From: Opitutaceae bacterium
GTDB taxonomy: Bacteria; Verrucomicrobiota; Verrucomicrobiia; Opitutales; Opitutaceae
Assembly: GCA_014879845.1 (NCBI GenBank)
Contig: JACSRI010000098.1
Location: 1 to 52,729 of the forward strand
DNA length: 52,729 bases
Direction: 5' to 3'
This document shows positions 23,968 to 33,728 of the stretch, one piece after another. Under the pieces are notes generated by a model, which was not told where the DNA came from, searched no databases, and was given only the letters and a program-made list of their open reading frames with translations. Each line of letters begins with the position of its first letter. The stretch's first letter is position 1. Position numbers and translations under genes: made by a program.

Positions 23968-26448
23968 TTAGAAGTAGTTTGGCTGCCCGGCGAGCCTGTT
24001 GCGCACGTGCCCGTGCGAATCCCCGCGGACATCGCTCGCAGCGCCGCCAGCGGAGACCGCACCGGCCGCGGTGCCTCGTTCGACCACCGCCTTGAGATCG
24101 GACGCGAGCTTGGCCAGTTCCTGCGCGGCGGACAACGTGTTGACCGCTCCCTGGTTCGTGGCCTTCGCCCCCTGGGACACAGCCGTGATCGAGCGGGTGA
24201 TGTCGGTCGAGCCCTGCGAGGCCTCGGCCGCGTTGCGCGCGATCTCGTTGGTCGTGGCGGACTGTTCCTCCACGGCGCTGGCGATCGTGTTCTGGATGTC
24301 GTTGATCTGGCCGATGATCTTCGAGATCTCGCTGATCGCGGAGACGGCGCCGTGCGTGTCGCTCTGGATCGCCTCGATCTTGCGGGAGATATCCTCGGTG
24401 GCGGCGGCGGTCTGCTTGGCCAGTTCCTTCACCTCGTTGGCGACGACGGCGAAACCCTTGCCCGCCTCGCCGGCGCGCGCGGCCTCGATCGTGGCGTTGA
24501 GCGCGAGCAGGTTGGTCTGCTCGGCGATCGACGTGATCACCTTGATGACTTCGCCGATCTCGTTGCTGGAGGCACCGAGCTTGGCCACGGTGGTGTTGGT
24601 GTCGTTGGTCACCTTCACCGCGGTGGTCGCGACGCGGGCGGCCTCGGCCGAACTGCGGGCGATTTCCTTGATCGAGGCGTTCATCTCCTCCGCGCTCGTC
24701 GCGACGGTGGCGACGTTGCGGGCGACCTGCTCGCAGGCGGCGGCGACGGAGTCGGCCTGCTGCGCGGCGTCGTTGGAGCTGTCGCTCATCTGGCGCGCGG
24801 TCGCGGAAAGCTCCTCCGAGGCGGCGGAAACGGTCTGCGAGTGTTCGCTCACGGCCTCGAGGGTGGTCTTCAGGCCGATCTCGGCCTGCTTGCGAACGGT
24901 GATGTCGGAGGCGAACTTGACCACGCGCGTAACCTTGCCGGTCACATCGACACGCGGGTTGTAGGTGGCCTGCAGCCAGATCTCACGCCCGCCGCGGCCG
25001 AGACGGCGGAACTCCGCCGTCTGGAAACGGCCGGCCTGGAGGTCGGTCCAGAGCTGCGCGTAGGCGGGCGAAGCCACCTCGGCCGGATCGACGAACATGC
25101 GGTGGTGCCGCCCCTTGATCTCGTCGAGCCGGTAGCCGGTGCAGGCCAGGAAATTGTCGTTGGCGTGCAGGATCGTGCCCTGGGCGTCGAACTCGATGAC
25201 CGCCTGGTTGCGGTTGGCCTCGGCGAGCTGGCGCTCGTTGTTCATCGCTTCGACGCGGGAGGCGGTCACGTCGGTCGCGATCTCCACGACCTTGGTCACG
25301 CGTCCCTTCTCGTCCTTGATCGGCGCATACACCGCCTGCACATAGACCTCGCGGCCGTCCTTGGTGCGTCGCGGGAAGGTGTCGCAGCGGACCTGACCGT
25401 CGTTCAGGTCGCGCCAGAAAGTGCGATAGTCGTCGCTTCCGGCCTGGGCCGGGTCGACGAGGATGCGGTGGTGGCGTCCCTGGACCTCGTCGAGCGCGTA
25501 GCCGAACAGGCCGAGGAAGTTGTTGTTGGCTCGGACGAACGTCCCGTCGGTCCCGAACTCGGCGAACGCGTAGGCGCTGTCGATGGCGGCGAGGATGCCG
25601 CGCATGTTCTGGCGCTCGAGTTCGAGCTCGGTGATGTCGTAGCGGATTCCGATGTACTTGCGCGGCTTGCCGTTGGCGCCGAGCACGGGCGCGACGACGG
25701 CATCCACGTAGTAGGGCGAGCCGTCCTTCTTGCGGTTCTTGATCACGCCGCGGAAGGTCTGGCCGCGGCCGATCGTGGCCCACAGCTCGCGGAAGACCTC
25801 CTTGGCCATGTCGGGGTGCCGCGTGGTGTTGTGCGGCCTTCCGACGAGTTCGTCGCGCGAATACTGCGAGACCTGGCAGAACTTGTCGTTGATGGCGATG
25901 ATGTCGCCCTTGAGATCCGCCTCGGAGACGATGCTCGTGAGGTTCGTCATCTCGGCGCGGACCTTGTACTCCTCGATCTGGTCGGCCAGCGCGTGGAGTT
26001 CGCTCACGTCGGTGCCGATCTCGACGATGCGCGCGACGCGCCCGCGCGAATCGGTGACCGGCTGATAGACCGAGCGGACCCAGACCGTGCGGCCGTCCTT
26101 GGTTGTGCGGGCGCAGCTGCCGCTGGCCGGGCGCCCGGCGGCGAGGTCCTGCCAGAGCTGCCGGTAAGCCGCGCCGTCGCGCTCCGCCGGCGCGAGGAGC
26201 GCGCGGTGCTCGAGCCCGGCCAGCTCGGCCTCGGAGAAACCATAGAGTTCGCAGGCGCGCGGATTGGCCGCGAGCACCCGGCCCGCGAGGTCGCACTCAA
26301 GCACGGCGTGGAGCCGCTCGAGCGCGGCGAGGCGCTCGTCCCGCGCGGCCGCGGGCCGGGCGCCGCGTGATCGCGCAGCGGCCTTGGACGACCTGGGGGA
26401 GCGAGCGGCTTTTTTCGGGACGGTGCGTTTGGTCTTGCGCGTACTCAT
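23968..26448 (-). CDS. Soluble four-PAS methyl-accepting chemotaxis protein
   Basis: An 826-residue cytoplasmic chemoreceptor. Residues 1-36 are unusually basic and Ala-rich ([17 protein letters not shown] and on). Four PAS domains follow at about 43-160, 165-285, 290-410 and 412-535. The second is Aer-like ([16 protein letters not shown]). The other three share a pattern ending in D-(I/V)T or TDV typical of PAC segments. The MCP signalling domain (about 540-800) has the conserved tip [19 protein letters not shown] and [19 protein letters not shown]. No membrane helix is present. The C terminus ([13 protein letters not shown]) lacks the classical NWETF CheR-tether pentapeptide. The gene follows cheW by 56 bases. 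Confidence 0.93.
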   Translation of the reverse strand: MSTRKTKRTVPKKAARSPRSSKAAARSRGARPAAARDERLAALERLHAVLECDLAGRVLAANPRACELYGFSEAELAGLEHRALLAPAERDGAAYRQLWQDLAAGRPASGSCARTTKDGRTVWVRSVYQPVTDSRGRVARIVEIGTDVSELHALADQIEEYKVRAEMTNLTSIVSEADLKGDIIAINDKFCQVSQYSRDELVGRPHNTTRHPDMAKEVFRELWATIGRGQTFRGVIKNRKKDGSPYYVDAVVAPVLGANGKPRKYIGIRYDITELELERQNMRGILAAIDSAYAFAEFGTDGTFVRANNNFLGLFGYALDEVQGRHHRILVDPAQAGSDDYRTFWRDLNDGQVRCDTFPRRTKDGREVYVQAVYAPIKDEKGRVTKVVEIATDVTASRVEAMNNERQLAEANRNQAVIEFDAQGTILHANDNFLACTGYRLDEIKGRHHRMFVDPAEVASPAYAQLWTDLQAGRFQTAEFRRLGRGGREIWLQATYNPRVDVTGKVTRVVKFASDITVRKQAEIGLKTTLEAVSEHSQTVSAASEELSATARQMSDSSNDAAQQADSVAAACEQVARNVATVATSAEEMNASIKEIARSSAEAARVATTAVKVTNDTNTTVAKLGASSNEIGEVIKVITSIAEQTNLLALNATIEAARAGEAGKGFAVVANEVKELAKQTAAATEDISRKIEAIQSDTHGAVSAISEISKIIGQINDIQNTIASAVEEQSATTNEIARNAAEASQGSTDITRSITAVSQGAKATNQGAVNTLSAAQELAKLASDLKAVVERGTAAGAVSAGGAASDVRGDSHGHVRNRLAGQPNYF

Positions 26449-26504
26449 GGCGGGGAGGCGGAGATCTCGGCTGGGTTGGTATTCGAAAAGCGGAACGCGG
26501 AAAA

Positions 26505-26948
26505 TCAGCGCGCCAGGTCGGCCGCGTGCTCGGCGTCGAGCACGTGGAGCAGGCGCTTCGGGAGCTTGTGCACGCCGACGATAAGGTCGCGCACGGTGGT
26601 GCGGATCGTGTCGGGCGGCGGCTCGAAGGTGTCTTCCGCGACATCGATCACGTCGCCGATCGCATCGACGAGGAACGCCACGACCGCGCCCTCGGTGCGG
26701 GCGACGACGAGCATGGGCGGGCGGTTCTCCGGCCGCGGCGGCAGGTCGAGCCGGCGGCGCAGGTCGATCGCGGTGACGATCTGGCCACGCAGGTTGAGCA
26801 GGCCCTGCACGGCGTCGTGCGCGAGCGGCACGGGTGCGAGGTCGCGGGACTTCATCACCTCCTGCACATGCAGCACGTCGATGCCGAGGAAGAGCGAGTC
26901 GACCTCGAAGGTGCAGTACTGGCGGACGCTGGCGGCGGCTTCGGCCAT
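26505..26948 (-). CDS. cheW: Chemotaxis coupling protein CheW
   Basis: A 147-residue protein made of one CheW domain, the SH3-like adaptor between chemoreceptors and CheA. The visible core is [40 protein letters not shown] and a C-terminal LLHVLDAEH. The start is ATG 26948; a longer open frame continues upstream into cheA but encodes the Arg-rich shadow of that gene. It is 20 bases after cheA, as expected for stoichiometric expression. Confidence 0.93.
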   Translation of the reverse strand: MAEAAASVRQYCTFEVDSLFLGIDVLHVQEVMKSRDLAPVPLAHDAVQGLLNLRGQIVTAIDLRRRLDLPPRPENRPPMLVVARTEGAVVAFLVDAIGDVIDVAEDTFEPPPDTIRTTVRDLIVGVHKLPKRLLHVLDAEHAADLAR

Positions 26949-26968
26949 GGTCGTGATCTTCAGGATAC

Positions 26969-29344
26969 TCAGGCGGCGCGGTCGGCGGCGCGCAGGATGG
27001 CGGGCACGTCGAGCAGGTCGGTGATACGGCCCTGGATGACCGCGGAACCGAGGATGCCGGGACCGGAGGAACCCACCTGGAGGTCCACCTCGTCCTCGAC
27101 GATGTCGCGAATCTCGTCGACGACCAGGCCCACCGTGCGGTCGGCCTGCTGGTAGACGATGACCTGCAGCGCATCGGCCGCGGGCCGGGGCGACGCCTGG
27201 GCGCCCGGGAGCAGGCGCGAGAGGCGCACGAGCGGCAGGATGCGGCCGCGATACTGCACGGCCTCGCGCGTACCGGAGCGTTCGATCGCGTCGGGCAGAA
27301 ACTCCTCGAGACGGGCGGCGGCATCGAGCGGGAGCGCGAGCCGGTCGCGGCCCGCGGCGGAAAAGAGCAGGAGCTGGCGCACGTCCCGGCGCGAGGCGGC
27401 ATCGTCGGTCGCAGCCGTGCCCGCAGACGCCCGGTTCTCCGATACGACCTGGGCACGCTGCGCCAGACCGTAGACATCGAGAATCAAGGCGACCTTGCCG
27501 TCGCCCATGATCGTCGCGCCGGCGTAGACCGGGATGCTCTTGAGCTGCTTGGACAGGGGCTTGACGACAATTTCCTCGGTGTCGCACACGCCGTCGACAA
27601 CGAGACCGAACTGGCGGCTGTCGGCCTGGAGGACCACGATGTTGAGCGCGGCCGTGCCAGCCGGCGGGACCTGGCCAAGCGTGAGTTCGCGGCGCAGGAA
27701 GACCAGCGGCAGGAGATGACCACGCAGGCGGAAGACCGGCGCATCATAAACGTGCTCGAGGGCATCGCGCGCCGCCGCGCCGTCGAGGCGGACGAGTTCC
27801 AGGAGATTGGCCTGGGGGATGGCGAAACGCTGGCCGGCGGTGCGCACGACCAACGCGGGGATGATGGCGAGCGTGAGCGGAATCTTGATCTTGAGCGACG
27901 TGCCCTGCCCGCGCGTGCTCTGCACGTCGACCGAGCCGCCGATCTTCTCGATGTTGGTCCGCACCACGTCCATGCCCACGCCTCGGCCGGAGACGTCGGT
28001 GACGGTCTCCGCGGTCGAGAAGCCCGGGGCGAAGATGAGCGCGGTGAGTTCGCGCTCGCTCATGCGTGCGGCCTCGTCGGGCTTGATCAACCCGCGCTCG
28101 AGCGCGCGCTGGCGGACCTTGTCCACGGCGATGCCACCGCCGTCGTCGACGATCTCGATGTTGACCTGGCCGCCTTCGTGATAGGCGCGCATCATCAATG
28201 TGCCTTCCGGCGGCTTGCCGGCGACAACGCGCTTTTCGGGCGACTCGATGCCGTGGTCGATCGAGTTGCGCACGATATGCGTGAGCGGATCGCGGATCGC
28301 CTCGATGATCGTGCGGTCGAGCTCGGTTTCGGAGCCGAAGGTCTCGAGCCGCACCTGCTTGCCCAGGCTGTGCGCGATGTCGCGCACGATGCGCGGGAAC
28401 TTGCCCCACACCGTGCCGATCGGCTGCATGCGGGTCTTCATCATCCCCTCCTGCAGCTCGCTCGTGATGAGATTGAGACGCTGGGAAACCTCGGTGACCG
28501 ACTCGCTGCGCGCCTTTTTCGACTGCGCGAGCTGCACGAGCTGGTTGCGTGTGAGCACCAGTTCGCCGACAAGGTTCATCAGGCGGTCGAGCAGGTCGAC
28601 GTCGACGCGCACCGTGCTGCCGGCGGCGGAAAGCGCGGCGGCGACCGCCGGTGCGGAGCCCTCCACGCCCGAGGACGGAGCTGTCGTGGACGCCGGTATC
28701 GGTTCGGTCGCTACCGCCGGAGTAGCCGGTGCAGCGACGACCGGTTCATCAAAGAGCCCCCACGAGCCGGGCACGACCGCAGTCTCCTCCGGAGCGGGCG
28801 TGGCCGGCTGCGGCGCCGCAGTGTCTTCAGAAAGTCCCCACGAACCCGCGGAATCGCGTACGGTGGGAGGCGCAACGTCGGCCGTGGACGTGGACGCGGA
28901 GGCGACGACGGCCGTCTCCGCCTCGACGCGCGCCGGTCGCTTCAGCGGAGCCTTGCCGTCCTTCAGCGCCTGCAGGAGCTCGATCACGTCGGCCTGGTCG
29001 GCATCGCTCTCGGCGCCGGTCGCGTCGATCGAGTCGAGGTGCAGTCGCAGCGCATCAGAAAGGCGCAGCAGGCCCTCGGCGATCGCGGGCGACGGCGGCA
29101 GGGCTCCGGAGCGCAGCAGGTCGAGGAGGTTCTCACCGACGTGGGCCACACGCTGGATACGCTGGAATCCCAGACAACCGGCCGTGCCCTTGAGTGAATG
29201 GATGACGCGAAAGATGTCGTTGAGCATCTCGCGGTCCGACTGGCCCTGCTCGATGCGCAGGATGCTCTGGTCGTAACGATCGAGCCCCTCGAAACTCTCC
29301 GTGAGCATGTCACGGACGAACTGTTGATGCAGATCCGAGCTCAT
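26969..29344 (-). CDS. cheA: Chemotaxis histidine kinase CheA with two CheW-like domains
   Basis: A 791-residue kinase. The HPt (P1) domain is residues 1-105 with phospho-acceptor His49 ([13 protein letters not shown]). A Pro/Ala-rich linker (about 130-245) has no recognisable P2 CheY-binding domain; it contains GSWGL twice, at 167-171 and 193-197. P3 dimerisation (245-310) and the P4 ATPase follow, with [23 protein letters not shown] and [11 protein letters not shown]5 (about 505-640) is CheW-like and a second CheW-like domain fills 655-790. The doubled CheW domain may change array architecture. It lies 21 bases after cheY and 20 before cheW. Confidence 0.95.
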   Translation of the reverse strand: MSSDLHQQFVRDMLTESFEGLDRYDQSILRIEQGQSDREMLNDIFRVIHSLKGTAGCLGFQRIQRVAHVGENLLDLLRSGALPPSPAIAEGLLRLSDALRLHLDSIDATGAESDADQADVIELLQALKDGKAPLKRPARVEAETAVVASASTSTADVAPPTVRDSAGSWGLSEDTAAPQPATPAPEETAVVPGSWGLFDEPVVAAPATPAVATEPIPASTTAPSSGVEGSAPAVAAALSAAGSTVRVDVDLLDRLMNLVGELVLTRNQLVQLAQSKKARSESVTEVSQRLNLITSELQEGMMKTRMQPIGTVWGKFPRIVRDIAHSLGKQVRLETFGSETELDRTIIEAIRDPLTHIVRNSIDHGIESPEKRVVAGKPPEGTLMMRAYHEGGQVNIEIVDDGGGIAVDKVRQRALERGLIKPDEAARMSERELTALIFAPGFSTAETVTDVSGRGVGMDVVRTNIEKIGGSVDVQSTRGQGTSLKIKIPLTLAIIPALVVRTAGQRFAIPQANLLELVRLDGAAARDALEHVYDAPVFRLRGHLLPLVFLRRELTLGQVPPAGTAALNIVVLQADSRQFGLVVDGVCDTEEIVVKPLSKQLKSIPVYAGATIMGDGKVALILDVYGLAQRAQVVSENRASAGTAATDDAASRRDVRQLLLFSAAGRDRLALPLDAAARLEEFLPDAIERSGTREAVQYRGRILPLVRLSRLLPGAQASPRPAADALQVIVYQQADRTVGLVVDEIRDIVEDEVDLQVGSSGPGILGSAVIQGRITDLLDVPAILRAADRAA

Positions 29345-29365
29345 GCCGGGAGACGGATCCGGTTG

Positions 29366-29752
29366 TCAGGCCGAAGCGACTACGACCCCGGGCAGCACCT
29401 TGCCCACGACGGCGAGCAACTGGTCCTGCTGGAACGGCTTCACGATCCACCCCGTCGCGCCGGCGGCGCGTGCCTCGGCCTTCTTCGACTGGTCGGACTC
29501 GGTCGTGAGGATGAGAATGGGCACAGGACGGCCGCGCAGCGCCGCCCTCGCCTGCCGCGTGAATTCGATGCCATCCATCACCGGCATGTTCACGTCGGTG
29601 ACGATCAGGTCGACGGGCTTGGCGTTGAGCTGCTTGAGCCCATCGGCTCCATGGCCGGCCTCCACGACCTCAAAGCCCGCGCCGCGAAGCGTGAATGCGA
29701 CCATCTTGCGCATGGTCATGGCGTCATCGACTACAAGTACGGTACGGGGCAT
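29366..29752 (-). CDS. cheY: CheY-type response regulator (second copy)
   Basis: A 128-residue single receiver domain with acidic pocket TVLVVDDAM, phospho-acceptor Asp53 (VTDVNMPVMDG), switch Thr in ILTTESD and Lys in IVKPFQQDQL. It is encoded directly before cheA (21-base gap), so it is the natural target of that kinase. The 78 bases upstream, between this gene and the 647-residue protein, are locally AT-rich and could hold an internal promoter, but no convincing hexamers are seen. Confidence 0.92.
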   Translation of the reverse strand: MPRTVLVVDDAMTMRKMVAFTLRGAGFEVVEAGHGADGLKQLNAKPVDLIVTDVNMPVMDGIEFTRQARAALRGRPVPILILTTESDQSKKAEARAAGATGWIVKPFQQDQLLAVVGKVLPGVVVASA

Positions 29753-29830
29753 GGGTCTGTATCGGATATTCCTACGGTCGGGCGACCGGGCGGATTGAGT
29801 AATGAATTCTACAAGGAATGCCTTAGGCCC

Positions 29831-31774
29831 TCAGAAGAGGTCCACGTTGGTGCCGAGCGAGGTCTCGGCTGGCGTCCCGGCGGCCTGACGCGAGCGCGCC
29901 GCCGGACCGCCGGCCATCTGTCGCTGCGGAGACACCTCCGCGGGGACGTCCGCGGTATCGAAGAGTTCGGGAGCGGCCTGCTCGACCTCCGGCATGGCGT
30001 CGCCTCCGCCCGTCGCCGCCACGTGCACGTGGCGCTCCGACGCCATCGTGTACTTGCCGGCATGGGCCGCGAGCAGCTGCTCGGCCCGGGCGGACAACTC
30101 GTCGCTTTCCGAGCAGTAGTTTTCGGCGAAGCCCTCGAGGTCCTCGACGGCCCGGATCAGCCCCGCGTGGGCCTGGGGCACATCCGCAAGCGCCTCGTCG
30201 AGGCCGCTCGCAGCGGCCCGCACATGCTCGACCGCCTGCGTGATCGTCTGGAAAACGGCGAGCGTCCGGTCGCGCAATTGGTGCAACTCCGTCTCGACCG
30301 GGCCCTGGGCCAGCTCCATGCGCTGCTCGCGCTCGCTCCCCTCCTGGCTGAACCGGTCGAACAGGCCGAACATTTCGTCGGTCACGTCGCGCAGGCGCCC
30401 GAGGCGCTCCGCGACCTCATGGCTCACGCCGGTGATGCGGTTGGAGATCTCGGCCGTGCGCACGGCCAGCACCTCGAGGCCGGTCACATCGGTGATCTGT
30501 ACCGAACGCACCTGGGCGTTGAGCGCGACGAGCCGCATGTTGATCGAGAGCTCGCCGAGGGTGGAGGTGAGATTGGCGGCGATGTTGCCCGCCGGCCGGG
30601 CGGCTTCGTTCGCCTCGCGGATCAGCGCCGTCGTCCCCGTGAGGATACCCCGCGTCTCGCGGATGGAATCGAGGAGCATCTGCACCATGCCGTCGGCCGA
30701 GGCGATCATGCCCTCGAGGTCGTCCATCGAGAGGGAGCGCCGCTCGATGCCCTCGCCCAGCTCTCGGATCCTGCCGATACCGCCGGAGATCTCGCTCACC
30801 GCCTGGTCGATATCCTGGTCCACGGTGCGCAAATGCGCGACCTGGACGCGGACGAAGGCGCGATCGTAGAGGTGATGCTCCTCCCAGTCGGCCAGCGCTT
30901 CCACGACGTGGCTGCACTTTTGTTTGATGATGTCCTGGAACTGGAGGGCCGAGACGACCGTCGCGACCTGGACCGAGAGCTGGCGCGCGAGCGCCCGGGC
31001 GTCGGTATCCTGCCGGGCGTTGCTGAGCAGCTGCTGATCGAGCCGGCTGAGCGCCGCCTCGATGCTCTGACGCTTTTCCGAGATGGCGCGGGCGTGGTGG
31101 CGGAAATCGTTCTCGAGCCGCTGCCTCACGGCCGCGAGCGTCGCGTGCGTGGAGCCGAGCAGGCCTGAGTTCTTCTCGAACGCCTCGCCGACGAGCTGGC
31201 GCAGGCGGTGGATGTCCGCCGCGACGGTGCCGAAGGTCTCGCGCTGCTCCATCTCCAGCGACGCCGACTCGACGCGGAAGAGCACCTCGACAAACGACAA
31301 CGGCGCGAGCAGGTCGCTCATCTGCATCTGGAAACGCAGCATCACGCGCATCTCCTCCTCGCAGCGCTTGAGCAGCTCGAGCAGGCGCGTGTGCTGGGAG
31401 ACGCAGCGGTCGATGAACTCGAGCGGCTCGTGCAGCACTGTGATGGCGCGCTGGAAGAGCGTCTGTCCATGCTCCCGGCCGCTCGCGAGCTCGCGCAGCG
31501 ATTCACTCGAGCGCACGAGCCCCTGCATGCGCTCGGTCAGCGGCTCGAAGTGCCGCCCCAGGTTGAGAAAAATGCGCTCGAGCGCGGCGTTGGCCCGATC
31601 GACGTCGGCGCGCACGATCTGCGAGACGTGCGGGATGCTCGCCGCACGCCCGTGGCGCAGGCGTTGTTTCCAGCGCCGCGCGTACCTTCGCGGCAGGTCG
31701 CGCAGGAGGCTGCGCCACCAGGCGCGCCGCGGGTCGCCAGCCGGAGGAGGCGTGTTGGATCCGAATCCGCTCAC
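29831..31774 (-). CDS. Large coiled-coil chemotaxis protein with CheZ-like motif and degenerate transducer tip
   Basis: A 647-residue, almost wholly helical soluble protein. The GTG start at 31774 overlaps the STAS stop codon (GTGA) and follows a strong GAGGAGG ribosome binding site. At residues 277-286 it reads LQFQDIIKQK; Asp281 and Gln285 have the spacing of the CheZ catalytic pair (FQDLTGQ in E. coli CheZ). Around residue 430, NMRLVALNAQVRSVQI resembles the MCP signalling tip (NLLALNAAIEAA) but is degenerate. The basic N terminus (RRYARRWKQRLRHGR) and acidic, Pro-rich C terminus ending NVDLF look unstructured. Its place between a partner switch and cheY-cheA suggests an adaptor, atypical transducer or CheY phosphatase. 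Confidence 0.75.
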   Translation of the reverse strand: MSGFGSNTPPPAGDPRRAWWRSLLRDLPRRYARRWKQRLRHGRAASIPHVSQIVRADVDRANAALERIFLNLGRHFEPLTERMQGLVRSSESLRELASGREHGQTLFQRAITVLHEPLEFIDRCVSQHTRLLELLKRCEEEMRVMLRFQMQMSDLLAPLSFVEVLFRVESASLEMEQRETFGTVAADIHRLRQLVGEAFEKNSGLLGSTHATLAAVRQRLENDFRHHARAISEKRQSIEAALSRLDQQLLSNARQDTDARALARQLSVQVATVVSALQFQDIIKQKCSHVVEALADWEEHHLYDRAFVRVQVAHLRTVDQDIDQAVSEISGGIGRIRELGEGIERRSLSMDDLEGMIASADGMVQMLLDSIRETRGILTGTTALIREANEAARPAGNIAANLTSTLGELSINMRLVALNAQVRSVQITDVTGLEVLAVRTAEISNRITGVSHEVAERLGRLRDVTDEMFGLFDRFSQEGSEREQRMELAQGPVETELHQLRDRTLAVFQTITQAVEHVRAAASGLDEALADVPQAHAGLIRAVEDLEGFAENYCSESDELSARAEQLLAAHAGKYTMASERHVHVAATGGGDAMPEVEQAAPELFDTADVPAEVSPQRQMAGGPAARSRQAAGTPAETSLGTNVDLF

Positions 31775-32097
31775 CTGTCCTCCTCGACGACGACTTCGGC
31801 GTGCTGGTCGATGCGGGTGAAGGCGAGGACGCGCCGGACGTTCTGGTTGGACACGACCACGCGGACGGAGCGGCCGGCCGGGCGCGCACCGCGAATGATC
31901 GAGACGATCAGGTTGAGTCCGACCGAGTCCACGATGCGCGCGGCGCGGAGATCGAGCACGATCGTCTTCCACCGGTCATCCGCGCCCATGAGGCGGGAGA
32001 GTTCCGCCTGCGCGGCGGCGGCGTTGGTGCTGAGCAGGTCGCCACGAAACACGTACGTGATGACCGAACTCGATTGGGTCGGCGGGGGCGTATTCAT
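31771..32097 (-). CDS. STAS-domain anti-sigma factor antagonist (HsbA/SpoIIAA-like)
   Basis: A 108-residue single STAS domain. The phosphorylatable serine of the family is present as Ser58 in ARIVDSVGLNLIV, matching DSSGLG of SpoIIAA. It would be phosphorylated by the HATPase and dephosphorylated by the PP2C domain of the protein encoded just upstream, and when unphosphorylated would bind an anti-sigma factor or another target. It overlaps the upstream gene by ATGA and the downstream gene by GTGA, so all three are translationally coupled. Confidence 0.88.
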   Translation of the reverse strand: MNTPPPTQSSSVITYVFRGDLLSTNAAAAQAELSRLMGADDRWKTIVLDLRAARIVDSVGLNLIVSIIRGARPAGRSVRVVVSNQNVRRVLAFTRIDQHAEVVVEEDR

Positions 32098-33626
32098 AGT
32101 GAGAATTCCATGGTCACCTGGGTGCCGCGCTCGGCCAGGTCGAGGCGGCCGGCGAGGTTGCGCATCAGGACGAGGCCACGGTGCTCGGCGAGCAGGCTCG
32201 TGGCCGCGGCGGCCTCATGCGCGCCAAGGTCGAAGTCGTGGCCGGCGCCGTCGTCCTTGATCCTGAGCGCGAGGGTGCGCGACGCGGCCCGCCACGAGGC
32301 GAGGATGACGACGGACCGCTCCGACGAGGCGTGGCAACCATGTTTGAGTCCGTTGATCACCGCCTCACGCAGGCCGAGCATCACGTCGAAGAGTCGTTCC
32401 TCGTCGAGGTCGGGCAGCGCCACGCGGAGGCATCGCTCCCAGAAGGCTTGAAGATCGTCGATGCGCGCGAGCGCATCTCCTGAAAGCACCTGGCGCAGTA
32501 ACGGCACGGCGGCAGGCCCGGTCGGCGCGATTCCATGACCCAACCGGGCACGCACAGCGAAGATGTCGTCCTCGGCATAGCAGGTCAGCGCCTCGCGGTC
32601 GGCCTCCGGCGCAAGCAGTCGGTGCGCGACGGCGAGCGGGTCGACCTCGAGGCGGTCGGCCAGCGCCTCGAGTCCGTCGGACCAGAAGGAAAGCACACCC
32701 CCGGCCGTGGAGGCGGTGATCGCGCCGGGCACGTCCTCGAACCAACCGAGCGGGCTGCCGCACACGGCATCCTGGGCGACGGCCCAGCCCCCAGCGTCGG
32801 AAAGCACGGGATGAGGAAAGCCGCAGTTGAGCATGGCGAGACGGCCCGAAGTCGCCTCGATCTCCACGCCGAGCGCGGCGATCGAGGTCTCGACGAGGCC
32901 GCCGTGGTTCCAGTCGCGCAGGAGCATGTCGTTGAACCGCCGGAAGACCGACTCGATCGGCGCTCCCTGTTCGATCATGCCGCGCGCGAGTCCGTGAAAG
33001 TAGAGCGACTTGTAGGCAGCAGTCAGGTCGTGCCCGGAAACGTCGGAAGCGAGGATCACCACGCGGTCCCCGGCCGTTCGGAACGAGGAGACGAAGTCGC
33101 CGCTCGCATCGGAGAGTGGAAGATACACGATCTGGATACGGTCGAGCACCGCCGCCGTATGCAGGCCCAGGAGGGCGAGTTGGCTCTCGCCGACGGCGCG
33201 CGCCGCGGAGACCGTCTGCTGCACGCCGCGCTGCTCGATCGTGCGCTGCACGGCCTTGGCCACCGAGTCGCGCAGCAACTCGGGCTGGATCGGCTTGTCC
33301 ACGAAACCGCTCGCACCCTCGCGCAGCGACTCGGCCACGAGTTGTTTCTCCCCCACCGCCGTGGCGATGACAAACGAGAGGGTCGCGTCCATCGCTCGCA
33401 CGCGACGGAGCAGGTCGAGACCCGTTCCGCCCGGCATACAGTAATCCGTCACGACCGCCACAAACGAGCGCGTCCCCTCCCGCTCCAGAATCTCGAGCGC
33501 AGGCACAAAATCACCCGCCGCCGCGACCTCGTAGCCGGCGTTCAGCAGATGGCGCTGCGCGATGAACAGGGAATTGGGATCGTCATCGACGACAAGCAGT
33601 CGCCGACGCGCCTCCGGGGGAGTCAT
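32094..33626 (-). CDS. Receiver-PP2C-HATPase partner-switch regulator (HsbR-like)
   Basis: A 510-residue three-domain protein. The receiver (residues 5-125) has Asp61 (VVTDYCMPGGTG) and Lys in DKPIQP. The SpoIIE/PP2C phosphatase domain (about 150-340) shows the acidic motifs DASGDF, SDVSGHDL and FWSDGLEAL. The C-terminal GHKL domain of the RsbW type (about 390-510) has its N-box REAVINGLKHG, DDGAGHDF and HRGLVLMRNLAG. One chain therefore carries opposing kinase and phosphatase activities, probably set by receiver phosphorylation, as in Pseudomonas HsbR. It heads the nine-gene operon running to 20060. A GCCGATGA box nine bases before the ATG lacks a matching -35. Confidence 0.9.
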   Translation of the reverse strand: MTPPEARRRLLVVDDDPNSLFIAQRHLLNAGYEVAAAGDFVPALEILEREGTRSFVAVVTDYCMPGGTGLDLLRRVRAMDATLSFVIATAVGEKQLVAESLREGASGFVDKPIQPELLRDSVAKAVQRTIEQRGVQQTVSAARAVGESQLALLGLHTAAVLDRIQIVYLPLSDASGDFVSSFRTAGDRVVILASDVSGHDLTAAYKSLYFHGLARGMIEQGAPIESVFRRFNDMLLRDWNHGGLVETSIAALGVEIEATSGRLAMLNCGFPHPVLSDAGGWAVAQDAVCGSPLGWFEDVPGAITASTAGGVLSFWSDGLEALADRLEVDPLAVAHRLLAPEADREALTCYAEDDIFAVRARLGHGIAPTGPAAVPLLRQVLSGDALARIDDLQAFWERCLRVALPDLDEERLFDVMLGLREAVINGLKHGCHASSERSVVILASWRAASRTLALRIKDDGAGHDFDLGAHEAAAATSLLAEHRGLVLMRNLAGRLDLAERGTQVTMEFSL

Positions 33627-33714
33627 ATCCCGTTGTCATCGGCCCGCACCCCAGGGAGCTGAACCCCCGGGATGCCTCCTGAAGAAATCCCCCCAGGCAG
33701 GCCTCCCGTCACGC

Positions 33715-33728
33715 CCTCCGAGCGGAGG
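33715..33728 (-). terminator. Short stem-loop after the CPBP gene
   Basis: CCTCC-GCTC-GGAGG read on the minus strand begins directly after the CPBP stop codon. The stem has five pairs and there is no immediate T-tract, though ATTTCTTC lies further on. It would separate this gene from the partner-switch operon. Confidence 0.25.

Noticed and set aside
23965-26370. Open frame of 801 codons opposite the four-PAS transducer, Gly/Asp/Val-rich
   Set aside because: Antisense shadow of a repeat-rich coding region; no domain or start context.
33636-33643. GCCGATGA (minus strand) resembling a sigma-28 -10 before the partner-switch operon
   Set aside because: The position 15 bases upstream reads TCAG rather than TAAA, and the leader would be only a few bases long.
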